Assembly: GCA_002404055.1 (NCBI GenBank)
Contig: DHIZ01000331.1
Coordinates: 8,231-42,410 of the forward strand
Reading direction: 5' to 3'
Length of the DNA: 34,180 nucleotides
DNA from: Chloroflexi bacterium UBA4733
Lineage (GTDB): Bacteria; Chloroflexota; UBA4733
Below are positions 17,032 to 23,978 of this stretch, piece by piece; positions within the stretch are counted from its first letter, which is position 1; each line of letters starts with the position of its first letter. Below the pieces are notes generated by a model. It was not told where the DNA came from. It was given only the letters and a program-made list of their open reading frames with translations, and made no database searches. The position numbers and the translations under genes were made by a program.

Positions 17032-17061
17032 ATATTACGTAAGATAGGACTTACATGTCAA
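17032..17061 (-). promoter_or_regulatory. Sigma-70-type promoter with an operator-like inverted repeat, driving exporter pair A
   Basis: On the minus strand TTGACA (17056-17061) is followed after 18 bases by TAATAT (17032-17037). Inside the spacer GTAAG (17050-17054 read on the minus strand) and CTTAC (17039-17043) form an inverted repeat separated by six bases. That is where a dimeric repressor would block RNA polymerase. The predicted transcription start (~17025) precedes the exporter pair A genes. No regulator gene is adjacent. Confidence 0.6.
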
Positions 17062-17169
17062 GGGTGGCCGAGCTGACCATTCGACCGCGGTTCTTGGGCT
17101 ACCATGGCCGAGGGCGGATCGATGGAACTTGGAAGGTACAGGGAGGGCATCCGGCCGGACGGCCGTATC

Positions 17170-17553
17170 TCACAGGCTGTCCGGGGCACTCGCGGATCGG
17201 CGGGACACGAAGGTCGTATAGTCGCGCCAGTCCTCCTGCTGCGGGCGAGCGGCAAGGATGGCCTCGAGTACGCGCAGGATCGTACCGTATTCGCTGTGGT
17301 CCATGCCGACGAGGATGGCACACCCTGCATGCTGTTCCCCTGCCTCCGCCCACTCTCGAGCGATGCGAGGGAAATCGTGGACGTTGAAGGTGACCATGAT
17401 GCGATCTTCTCTCGCGGCGAGCGCGAGCAGGTCGGTGTCGCTCCAGCCGTCCAATGCGCGTTCTTCGTCTGCGGCCCGCACGTCATGCCCAGCCTGACGG
17501 AGTACACGGGCGATGCGGCGCGCCGACAGATGGGCGTCGAGGAAGAGCCGCAC
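17170..17553 (-). CDS. DUF5615 PIN-like protein (toxin partner of DUF433)
   Basis: A 127-residue protein that starts MRLFLDAHLSARRIARVLRQ, continues AGHDVRAADEERALDGWSDT and DLLALAAREDRIMVTFNVHD, and ends with a DYTTF segment. This is the layout of DUF5615 (Mut7-C-like PIN fold): D6 in the first strand, further acidic residues in ADEE and SDTD, and the TFNVHDF strand. DUF5615 genes nearly always sit after a DUF433 gene and are regarded as putative toxin-antitoxin nucleases; activity is predicted rather than established here. The start is GTG at 17553, directly after the TAG stop of the upstream gene with no gap, so translation is coupled. The frame looks intact. Confidence 0.85.
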   Translation of the reverse strand: MRLFLDAHLSARRIARVLRQAGHDVRAADEERALDGWSDTDLLALAAREDRIMVTFNVHDFPRIAREWAEAGEQHAGCAILVGMDHSEYGTILRVLEAILAARPQQEDWRDYTTFVSRRSASAPDSL

Positions 17554-17970
17554 CTACGTGGGGAGGACGTCGATGGCTGGGAAGGAGCGGCGGAGTTCGG
17601 CCAGTGATCGACGATCTTCGGTGATCGCCGCGTCGATCTCGTCCGGAAAGCGCTCGTAGTAGGCCAGGGCAAGCCGAATCTGCGCTTCCGCCGCGTCCGT
17701 TTCGGCAACCGTCCGTTCGAGCGAGCCGAAGTCTTGATAGGCGCGGATGACCTCCCAGATGTCGAGGGCGGTACCAATAAGCCAGGGACGCCGTTCCCAA
17801 TCGGTGCCGCGGAAGGCGATTCCTGGGAAGAGCCGGGTCCGGAGCGCCTCCGCCGCGAGCGCCTCCACAACGGCGCCTTTGGAGCGGCGTGTCCGGCGAG
17901 CCTCTTCGGTCACAAGGGCGTCCATCGCATGCGAGAGGCGTAGGGTGAAGGGATCGGACTTTGCAATCAT
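17554..17970 (-). CDS. RHH-DUF433 antitoxin-like DNA-binding protein
   Basis: A 138-residue protein. The N-terminal ~45 residues, FTLRLSHAMDALVTEEARRT then RRSKGAVVEALAAEAL, form a ribbon-helix-helix type DNA-binding unit. Residues ~55-125, WLIGTALDIWEVIRAYQDFG then ALAYYERFPDEIDAAI, are a DUF433 domain. This is the usual first gene of DUF433/DUF5615 pairs and probably both binds the PIN-like partner and represses the promoter. The start is ATG at 17970, six bases after an extended -10 box, without a Shine-Dalgarno site. A palindrome upstream could be its operator. Confidence 0.85.
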   Translation of the reverse strand: MIAKSDPFTLRLSHAMDALVTEEARRTRRSKGAVVEALAAEALRTRLFPGIAFRGTDWERRPWLIGTALDIWEVIRAYQDFGSLERTVAETDAAEAQIRLALAYYERFPDEIDAAITEDRRSLAELRRSFPAIDVLPT

Positions 17971-17976
17971 CAGACC

Positions 17977-18003
17977 AGTGTAGCACAGAAATTACCGGGT
18001 AAT
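17977..18003 (-). promoter_or_regulatory. Leaderless extended -10 promoter with palindromic operator for the DUF433/DUF5615 pair
   Basis: Minus strand: TGC-TACACT gives an extended -10 (hexamer 17977-17982), and ATG follows exactly six bases later, so the transcript would begin at or next to the start codon. Just upstream, ATTACCGGGTAAT (plus strand, 17991-18003) is a perfect 6-1-6 palindrome. It overlaps the -35 position, where an RHH repressor dimer could act. The coincidence of an RHH gene and a palindrome at its own promoter supports autoregulation. Confidence 0.55.
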
Positions 18004-18125
18004 GGTTGGGCGGTCAAGGCTACCTTCAGGCCCTGGGGCGTCGTCACCTTGGCGTCCAGAGAGCGCCTCACCGATACCGTCGACTCCCCACTACTGGCAG
18101 TTCGCCGTGACGACTCCTTATACTG

Positions 18126-18666
18126 ATGCTGACAATGTCGCCTGAGACAGCGTCCAAGGCGATTGGTAGGATAGTGGACAACGGCAAGCAGGGCAACCAG
18201 CAACGACGGGATAGGGAGCCGCCTCTCGTTGCCTTCGACAACTCCGCGCTCAGCCGGCTCACCGACACTGATGGACGCCTGGCTGCTGAGATCGCCGCGG
18301 TGGAGGCGGTGGTAGTCGCCATTCGAGCAGGGTATCTGCGTTTGCTCGCCACGCAAATCCTCTTCCTGGAAGTGACGAGGACGCCCACGTCCTTTCATGC
18401 CCCGCTCTTGGCAGTGCTCGATCTTGCCTCCGCCTCAGTGCTCCTCGAACCGACTCGTCCGCTGGCTCAGCGTCTGGCTTCGCTCGGGTTCCGACCAGCC
18501 GACGCCCTGCATATTGCGGCAGCGTATACTGGAGGCGCCGACTATCTCCTAATCCTATGATCGGCGGCATTTTCTTGGTCGAGCATCCCGGGTAGCGGCA
18601 CTACTCGGACCCGGTCCCTTGATCACGACGCCGGAGGACTGCCTGCAATGGGAAGGACGCGAATGA
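18126..18666 (+). pseudogene. PIN-domain (VapC-like) toxin with a single-base frameshift near the C-terminus
   Basis: The first frame encodes a PIN nuclease: VAFDNSALSRL (first Asp), FLEVTRT (Glu), then RPADALHIAAA (third acidic). It stops at 18558-18560 after ADYLLIL. One frame over, from 18556, translation continues YDRRHFLGRASRVAALLGPG, then PLITTPEDC, to a stop at 18664-18666. That is the expected PIN C-terminus, including its fourth acidic residue. Removing one T near 18553 would restore LTYDRRHF. The restored stop overlaps the start of the next gene as ATGA, so the two were an operon. The N-terminal ~33 residues before the PIN core have no clear start; ATG 18126, ATG 18135 or GTG 18174 are candidates. 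Confidence 0.75.
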
Positions 18667-19052
18667 GCACCTTGACGACCGATCCTGCCGTTCTGAGTCC
18701 ACTTGGTAGCCTTACCTCTCAGGAACGCAGCCGATCCATTGCGGCCTTGACGACCAAGCTTCCTCGGGACGAGAGTGTGCTGCTGCTCAGCGCGCTGGCC
18801 GGCAGTCTTGAGGGGGTTGCTAACTTGCCTTGGGAACTTCAGGTGTGGGCTGAGCAGGTGCTGCTGGCCACGTTCGATGAGGGAGGCGGAGTCGATGTGG
18901 TGGACCGGCTAGGCCTTGCCGACGTGTCGGATAGGAACCCGCTCCGGCAGGTTGAAGCTGAGTTGAACGTCGGCGATGTCGACGATGCGATCGCCATGTT
19001 GCGGCGATGGGATGCCGAACGTCTACCGGACTATCGCGGACGTAGCGAATAG
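18663..19052 (+). CDS. Unknown protein translationally coupled to the PIN gene
   Basis: A 129-residue protein with no recognised domain. It is mostly helical in appearance with an acidic C-terminal half (for example DEGGGVDVVDRLG, then VGDVDDAIAMLRRWDAERLP) and no membrane segments. GGAAGG lies eight bases before the ATG at 18663. The ATG overlaps the restored stop codon of the PIN toxin gene, indicating translational coupling. By position it could be the antitoxin or another partner of the PIN protein, in reverse (toxin-first) order, but it lacks a visible DNA-binding motif. Confidence 0.65.
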   Translation: MSTLTTDPAVLSPLGSLTSQERSRSIAALTTKLPRDESVLLLSALAGSLEGVANLPWELQVWAEQVLLATFDEGGGVDVVDRLGLADVSDRNPLRQVEAELNVGDVDDAIAMLRRWDAERLPDYRGRSE

Positions 19053-19077
19053 GTGGTGGCTCGCTTGCTCGGGTGTC

Positions 19078-19101
19078 GGCCTGGCTGCGTCGAGCCAGGC
19101 C
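19078..19101. terminator. Perfect 9-bp stem-loop between convergent genes
   Basis: GGCCTGGCT (19078-19086) and AGCCAGGCC (19093-19101) form a perfect stem around a six-base loop. It lies 26 bases after the stop of the plus-strand gene at 19052 and about 60 bases beyond the end of the minus-strand exporter gene. No T-run follows on either strand, so efficient intrinsic termination is uncertain; position and symmetry suggest a weak bidirectional terminator. Confidence 0.45.
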
Positions 19102-19159
19102 ACTCGGCAGGCGGGAGGGGGACCTCCCGGAGGTAGACCAGGATGCCGTACCGATCACG

Positions 19160-19901
19160 TCACCGATAGCGCCCCGCCTGCATCTCGTAGAGTTCGGCGT
19201 AGCGGCTACCGAGCGCGATCAGGTCGGCATGGCTCCCTGCTTCCACGATCCGCCCGCCTTCCAGTACCAGGATTTGATCGGCCATGCGTACGGTGGAGAA
19301 GCGGTGGCTGATCAGCAAGGCCGTCTTGCCCACCATCAGGTGCCGAAACTGCTGGAAGAGATGGGCCTCGGCGTCGGCATCCAGCGCCGCCGCCGGTTCG
19401 TCCAGGATCACCAGCGCCGCGTCGCGGATGAAGGCGCGCGCCAACGCCACTTTCTGCCACTCGCCGCCGGAGAGGTCCACGCCGCCCTCGAAGCGGCGCG
19501 TCAGTTCGGTAGCGTAGCCGCTCGGCAAGGTTGCCGCGAGCGTGTCGGCGCCGGATGCGGCCGCCGCCCGGTGCAGCGCTCCGTCGACCCGCGTGGGATC
19601 GGCGCCACCCACCGCGATGTTCTCGCCCAGGGTAAGCGCGAAGTGGGCGAAGTCCTGATAGACGACGGCCAGGCGGGAGCGCAGCCCCGCCAGGTCGTAG
19701 TCGCGTAGGGGGATGCCATCGAGCAGAATCTCGCCGGCGGTGGGGTCATACATGCGTGTGAGCAGCTTAACGAGCGTGGACTTTCCGGCGCCGTTGGCGC
19801 CGACGAGCGCTGTCACCGTACCGGCAGGCAGGAGCAGGCTGACTTCGTCCAGGACGGGTTCCATGCTCTCAGGGTAGCGGAAGCTGACGCCCTGGAAGGC
19901 G
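19160..19901 (-). repeat. Nucleotide-binding-domain repeat, copy 2 (first copy 13694-14435)
   Basis: This is the partner of the ATPase-encoding repeat in gene A1, collinear from the stop codon inward. Differences are scattered single bases, and the boundary coincides with the junction between ATPase and membrane domains. Confidence 0.7.
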
Positions 19902-20989
19902 ACGCCTGCCTCCAGCCTGGGCGGGACGGCGCGGGCGGTCGCGGCCGGCGCGACGGCAATGGTCGGCGCCGCGCTATCAAGGAAGGCAAAGAGGCCGCGC
20001 AGGTGCAGCAGCGTCTCCCGGATGTTGCGGTACTGGATGGCGACCAGGAAGAGGCGGCTCTCCGTCTGGGAGACGGCGCCGAGGTAGAGCGCCAGGTCGC
20101 CCAGCGTCAGGCGACCGGCGCTCGCCTGGAGGGCCACGTAGAGGAAGCCGCCCGCCAGCGTCAGCGCCTGCGCCCCGGTAGACCAGAGCGAGAGCCGCAG
20201 CTCAGCCCGGCGGGCGCGATCGTCCTCCGCCAGCAACTGCGTCAGGCGCTCGCGGAAGCGGCCGAGGAAGAAGGCGTGCTGGCCGAAGATGCGCAGCTCC
20301 TTCGCCGTAGCGGGGTCGGTGACCGCCCGCAGGGCGTAGTCCATCTCCCGCGCCGGACGCGAGCGCTCGTTCAGCAGCTCGTACTTCAGGCTGCTGATGC
20401 GGCGCTGGGCCAGGATGTGCGGGATGCTGGCCGCGACGAACGCCACCGGCAGCAGCGGCTGGAGGCGGCCGAGCAGGGCGAGCAGCCCTGCCAGGGTGAC
20501 CAGCGCTGCGACGAGCTGGGGAACGGACTGGATCAGGCGGGGCGAACGGCCATACGCCTCCTGCGAGAGGCGCAGCTCGTCCCCGAACGCCGGGCTTTCG
20601 ATCCGCTGGAGGTCGGACAGGCGCGCCCCTGCCGCCATGATCCGGCCATCGATCTCGCCCACGGCGCGGTCCGTCAGCCAGGCCATCATGGTGTTCTGTA
20701 CCGCCTCTCCCATGGCAGGCACGAGCAAGGTAAGGGCGTAGAGCGCCGCCGGCTCCAGGGCAGCGCTGGGCTGACCGCTGAGCAGCAGGTTGACCACACT
20801 GCGGCTGAGCCAGACCTGGAGCACGGTGACGGCATTGAAGAGGATGGCCAGCGCCAGGTAGAGCGCTGCCACGAGCGGCGCGGGCGCCGCGACCAGCGCC
20901 ACGCCGCGCGCGAAGAGCACCGCCATCGTGCGCGCGGCGGCCAGCGCGCTGGGCAGCCGGCGCGCTGTCGTGCTGAGCAGCCGGCTCAT
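19160..20989 (-). CDS. ABC exporter half-transporter B2 (permease-ATPase)
   Basis: A 609-residue protein starting MSRLLSTTARRLPSALAAA at 20989. The start codon overlaps the stop of B1 by four bases (ATGA); a longer open frame upstream is only the shadow of B1. About six membrane segments occupy the first ~330 residues. The ATPase has Walker A GANGAGKST (~398), LSGGEWQK, VILDEPAAALD and LLISHRFSTVRMAD. It is the paralogue of A1. The membrane domain is diverged (different N-terminus and loops), whereas the ATPase is almost unchanged at DNA level. With B1 it should form a complete heterodimeric exporter, probably of a peptide or hydrophobic compound; the substrate is not indicated by neighbours. 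Confidence 0.9.
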   Translation of the reverse strand: MSRLLSTTARRLPSALAAARTMAVLFARGVALVAAPAPLVAALYLALAILFNAVTVLQVWLSRSVVNLLLSGQPSAALEPAALYALTLLVPAMGEAVQNTMMAWLTDRAVGEIDGRIMAAGARLSDLQRIESPAFGDELRLSQEAYGRSPRLIQSVPQLVAALVTLAGLLALLGRLQPLLPVAFVAASIPHILAQRRISSLKYELLNERSRPAREMDYALRAVTDPATAKELRIFGQHAFFLGRFRERLTQLLAEDDRARRAELRLSLWSTGAQALTLAGGFLYVALQASAGRLTLGDLALYLGAVSQTESRLFLVAIQYRNIRETLLHLRGLFAFLDSAAPTIAVAPAATARAVPPRLEAGVAFQGVSFRYPESMEPVLDEVSLLLPAGTVTALVGANGAGKSTLVKLLTRMYDPTAGEILLDGIPLRDYDLAGLRSRLAVVYQDFAHFALTLGENIAVGGADPTRVDGALHRAAAASGADTLAATLPSGYATELTRRFEGGVDLSGGEWQKVALARAFIRDAALVILDEPAAALDADAEAHLFQQFRHLMVGKTALLISHRFSTVRMADQILVLEGGRIVEAGSHADLIALGSRYAELYEMQAGRYR

Positions 20990-22842
20990 CGGGCCGGCTC
21001 CTCGACCGCAACGCCGTACTGCGCCGCCTGCCGCCGGTAGAGCCGGGCGTACTCGCCACCGAGCGCCAGCAGCTCCTGGTGGCTTCCCTCCTCTCCCACC
21101 CGGCCATCGTCGAGGTAGAGGATGCGGTCGGCCATGCGCACCGTGGAGAAGCGATGGCTGACCAGGATGGTCATGCGGCCACGAGTGAGCTCGTGGAATC
21201 GGGTGTAGACGTCGTACTCGGTCTGCACGTCCAGGGCGGCGGTCGGCTCGTCCAACACGAGCACCTGACCGTCGCGCACGAAGGCGCGGGCGAGGGCCAG
21301 CTTCTGCCACTCGCCGCCGGAAAGCTCCCGGCCGCCGAACTCGCGGCCGAGCAGCGTGTCCAGCCCCTGGGGCAAGCGCTCGATCAGCTCCAGCGCCCCC
21401 GCCTGCTGGGCAGCGGCGCGCAGGCGCTGGGGATCGTCCAGGGCGTCGAGCCGGCCCATGGCGATATTCTCGCCGGCAGTCAGCTCGTAGCGGGCGAAGT
21501 CCTGAAAGATGACCGCCATCTCCCGGCGCAGGTCGTCCAGGTCGTACTCCCGCAGGTCGACGCCATCCAGCAGGATGCGCCCGGCGGTGGGGTCGTAGAG
21601 CCGCAGCAGCAGCTTGACGATGGTCGTTTTGCCGGCGCCGTTGTGGCCGACCAGCGCCAGGGACTCGGCCGGCGCGAGCTGGAAAGAGACCTCCCGCAGC
21701 ACCGGCCGCCCGCTGCCGGGGTAGGTGAAGCCAACGCGCTCGAAGACGATCCCTTGGCGGTTCGGCCGCGGTGCCGGCAGCGGCTGCGCCGCCATCGGCA
21801 GGTCCGGCGGCGCCTCCAGGATGCGGAAGAGACTGGGTAGGAAGCCGAGCACCAGGGGCAGGAAGGCCAGGTCGAAGCCGATCATGAGCAGGTTGGCCTG
21901 AAGCATGGTCGCCGCGCCGCCGTAGAGGGCCACGTCGCCCACCGTGGCCCGGCCGGACGCTCCGCTCTGTGCTTGCCAGACGACATAGAAGTAGACGGCC
22001 CCGGCAGCCAGGGCGGCCAGGGCGCTGGCCAGCGCGACCTCCACCATCAGTCGGCGGCGCAGCCGGTCGAGACCGGCCATCGTGCGGCCGAAGAGGGCGC
22101 CGTAGCGCCGCTGAAAGAACCTCGCCAGCGCGTAGAGGCGGACATCCTTGGCCAGCTCCGGCAGGAGCAGCGCGTCGCGCTGGTAGGCGAGCCGCCGCGC
22201 GTCCGGCGTTTGGCCGTAGAGATAGCTGCGCGTGCGGTGGCCGAACTCCCAGCGCCGCGCCAGTTGCGGCGCCGTCGCCAGGAGGAGCAGGAACGGGACG
22301 AGCGGCTGGAGCCGCCAGAGCACCAGCAGCAGCCCGACGCTGGTGAAGACGGCGAGCGCGGCGCGCGTACCATAGGTGAGCAAGTCGAGTCCGCTTTGCG
22401 CGCCGCGCTTGCCCACCCGCTCCAGGTCGTCGGCCAGGGCCGGGTCCTCAAAGCGGGCTAGCCCCTGCCAGCGACTGACGGCGGCCATCAGCCGTTCGGT
22501 CATGCCGCCCGCCAGGCGGTCACCCGCCGCACTCTGGAAGGTCGCGGCGAGCGGTTGGAGGAACTGGGTCACCGCCAGCACGGCTGCCGTGCCGAGGACC
22601 CAGACCAGCAGCGGCAAGCGCGCCGCCAGGGGATCGGCTACTGTGGCGTGGCCAAGGTCCAGGGCGGCGCGGTCGAGCACCAGGCGGAACAGGACGAGTT
22701 GCAGCGGCGCCAGGAGCGCCTGGACGACGAGCACGGCCGTGGTGGCGGCGACCAGCGCCGGGCTGACCTGCCAGGCGAGCCGGATCGCCAGCCGGCAGAG
22801 GCGGATGGTCTCGGCGGCGCGCTGCCGAAAGGGCTCTCGCAT
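20986..22842 (-). CDS. ABC exporter half-transporter B1 (permease-ATPase)
   Basis: A 618-residue type I exporter subunit beginning MREPFRQRAAETIRLCRLAI. Membrane segments extend to about residue 340. The ATPase domain has Walker A GHNGAGKTT (~400), Q-loop IFQDFARYE, signature LSGGEWQK, Walker B VLDEPTAALD and H-loop LVSHRFSTVRMAD. It is full length and provides the reference for recognising the deletion in its paralogue A2. It is first in the two-gene operon with B2 (ATGA overlap). GAGGAGAGG lies too far (about 18 bases) from the ATG to be a normal ribosome site, so initiation may be weak or use another signal. It is divergent from the acetyltransferase gene, with about 190 bases between them. 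Confidence 0.9.
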   Translation of the reverse strand: MREPFRQRAAETIRLCRLAIRLAWQVSPALVAATTAVLVVQALLAPLQLVLFRLVLDRAALDLGHATVADPLAARLPLLVWVLGTAAVLAVTQFLQPLAATFQSAAGDRLAGGMTERLMAAVSRWQGLARFEDPALADDLERVGKRGAQSGLDLLTYGTRAALAVFTSVGLLLVLWRLQPLVPFLLLLATAPQLARRWEFGHRTRSYLYGQTPDARRLAYQRDALLLPELAKDVRLYALARFFQRRYGALFGRTMAGLDRLRRRLMVEVALASALAALAAGAVYFYVVWQAQSGASGRATVGDVALYGGAATMLQANLLMIGFDLAFLPLVLGFLPSLFRILEAPPDLPMAAQPLPAPRPNRQGIVFERVGFTYPGSGRPVLREVSFQLAPAESLALVGHNGAGKTTIVKLLLRLYDPTAGRILLDGVDLREYDLDDLRREMAVIFQDFARYELTAGENIAMGRLDALDDPQRLRAAAQQAGALELIERLPQGLDTLLGREFGGRELSGGEWQKLALARAFVRDGQVLVLDEPTAALDVQTEYDVYTRFHELTRGRMTILVSHRFSTVRMADRILYLDDGRVGEEGSHQELLALGGEYARLYRRQAAQYGVAVEEPAR

Positions 22843-23031
22843 GGTGGCCGCCAGAACACACCTCTCCTCGGTTCGCTAGCATCGCGCCGAAAGTCACGCC
22901 GTTCAGAGGTCCTCATTGTGCGGCCAAAGTGCCGCCATGGCAAGGCGGCGCCAAACACTGTTCGCGTGACTGGACTCGCTGGTGGCCAGGAAGCAGCGTT
23001 GTACACTGCTGGGACAGCGGAGAGAAAAGGG

Positions 23032-23910
23032 ATGCGTGGGATGGAGCTGCGGCGCTTTCGGCGCATCGAAGATTTCTATCGCCGGGCGGAACGCTTCCTG
23101 TTGGCGCGCGAGGCGGAACACAACCTGATCCTCGGCATCTGCGGCCCCGGCAGACGGCAGCCGGCGCGCTTTGACCAGCAGCCGTATCTGGCGGTCGTGG
23201 AGCAACAGGGCGCCGTGGTCGCTGCTGCCATGATGACGCCGCCCTTCAACCTGATCCTCTCCGAGCTGGCGACGCCGGCGGCGCTGCCACTGATCGCTCA
23301 GGATGTGTACCGGTTGCACGCCACCCTCCCCGGCGTCCTGGCGCCCAGCGCAGTAGCCGAGCCATTCGTCGCCTGCTGGCAGACCCTGAGCGGCCAACCC
23401 TACCGGCTCCGCATGGCCCAGCGAATCTACCGGCTCACAGCAGTGACGCCCGTCCAGGGAGTGCCGGGTCACTTGCTCCGGGCCGGCAATGCCGACCGCG
23501 ACCTGCTCGTCGCCTGGGCGGTGGACTTCTACCTGGAGGCCGATCAGCAAACCGACGTGCAACGCGCCCACTCGCTGGCGGAACGGAACGTCGAGGCACG
23601 GCTCAACACGGACCCCGGCGGCTACTACCTGTGGATCGACGGTGCGCCGGTGTCGCTCGCCGGCTGCACCGGACCCACCCCGAATGGCATCCGTATCGGC
23701 CCGGTCTACACGCCGCCGGAGCAGCGCAGCCACGGCTATGCCAGCGCGACGGTCGCCGCGCTCAGCCAGTTGCTGCTGGACCGCGGCTTCCGCTCCTGCT
23801 TCCTCTTCACCGACCTCAGCAACCCTACCTCCAACAAGATCTACCAGGCCATCGGCTACCAGGCGGTCAGCGACGTGGACGAGTACGCCTTTGGGGCCGA
23901 GCCGGCATAG
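23032..23910 (+). CDS. GNAT-family N-acetyltransferase
   Basis: A protein of about 292 residues. The C-terminal half has the GNAT acetyl-CoA-binding core: VYTPPEQRSHGYASATVAAL (motif A, R/Q-x-x-G-x-A type), then CFLFTDLSNPTSNKIYQAIG and YQAVSDVDEYAF. The N-terminal half (ELRRFRRIEDFYRRAERFL, then EAEHNLILGI) is a degenerate second GNAT-like unit seen in related acetyltransferases of about 280 residues. The acceptor substrate is unknown. Start candidates are ATG 23032 (GGAG nine bases upstream) and ATG 23041. A TACACT box at 23002-23007 could be its -10. A much longer open frame upstream antisense to the exporter gene is not coding. Confidence 0.85.
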   Translation: MRGMELRRFRRIEDFYRRAERFLLAREAEHNLILGICGPGRRQPARFDQQPYLAVVEQQGAVVAAAMMTPPFNLILSELATPAALPLIAQDVYRLHATLPGVLAPSAVAEPFVACWQTLSGQPYRLRMAQRIYRLTAVTPVQGVPGHLLRAGNADRDLLVAWAVDFYLEADQQTDVQRAHSLAERNVEARLNTDPGGYYLWIDGAPVSLAGCTGPTPNGIRIGPVYTPPEQRSHGYASATVAALSQLLLDRGFRSCFLFTDLSNPTSNKIYQAIGYQAVSDVDEYAFGAEPA

Positions 23911-23978
23911 TGGCGCACCCCACCTTGCCCCAACGCAACCGTCCTGCCGTCTGCAGCGAGGCCCTCCGCGGCTTCAGT

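Noticed and set aside
20003..21040. Plus-strand open frame of 345 codons within the exporter region
   Set aside because: It is Arg/Gln/Glu-rich antisense shadow of B2, with no motif or start signal. Similar shadows occur at 13619-15004 and 5210-6136.
20990..21310. N-terminal extension of exporter gene B2
   Set aside because: The extension is Arg/Pro-rich and lies over the ATPase part of B1 in another frame. The real start at 20989 overlaps the B1 stop by four bases and gives a normal-length exporter.
13694..22842. RiPP/lantibiotic cluster suggested by LSGGEW-type exporters
   Set aside because: No precursor peptide, cyclase, dehydratase, radical-SAM or peptidase gene is visible in or between the exporter pairs.
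22555..23031. N-terminal extension of the GNAT gene
   Set aside because: It runs antisense through the B1 gene; GNAT homology begins only after 23032, where a ribosome site is present.
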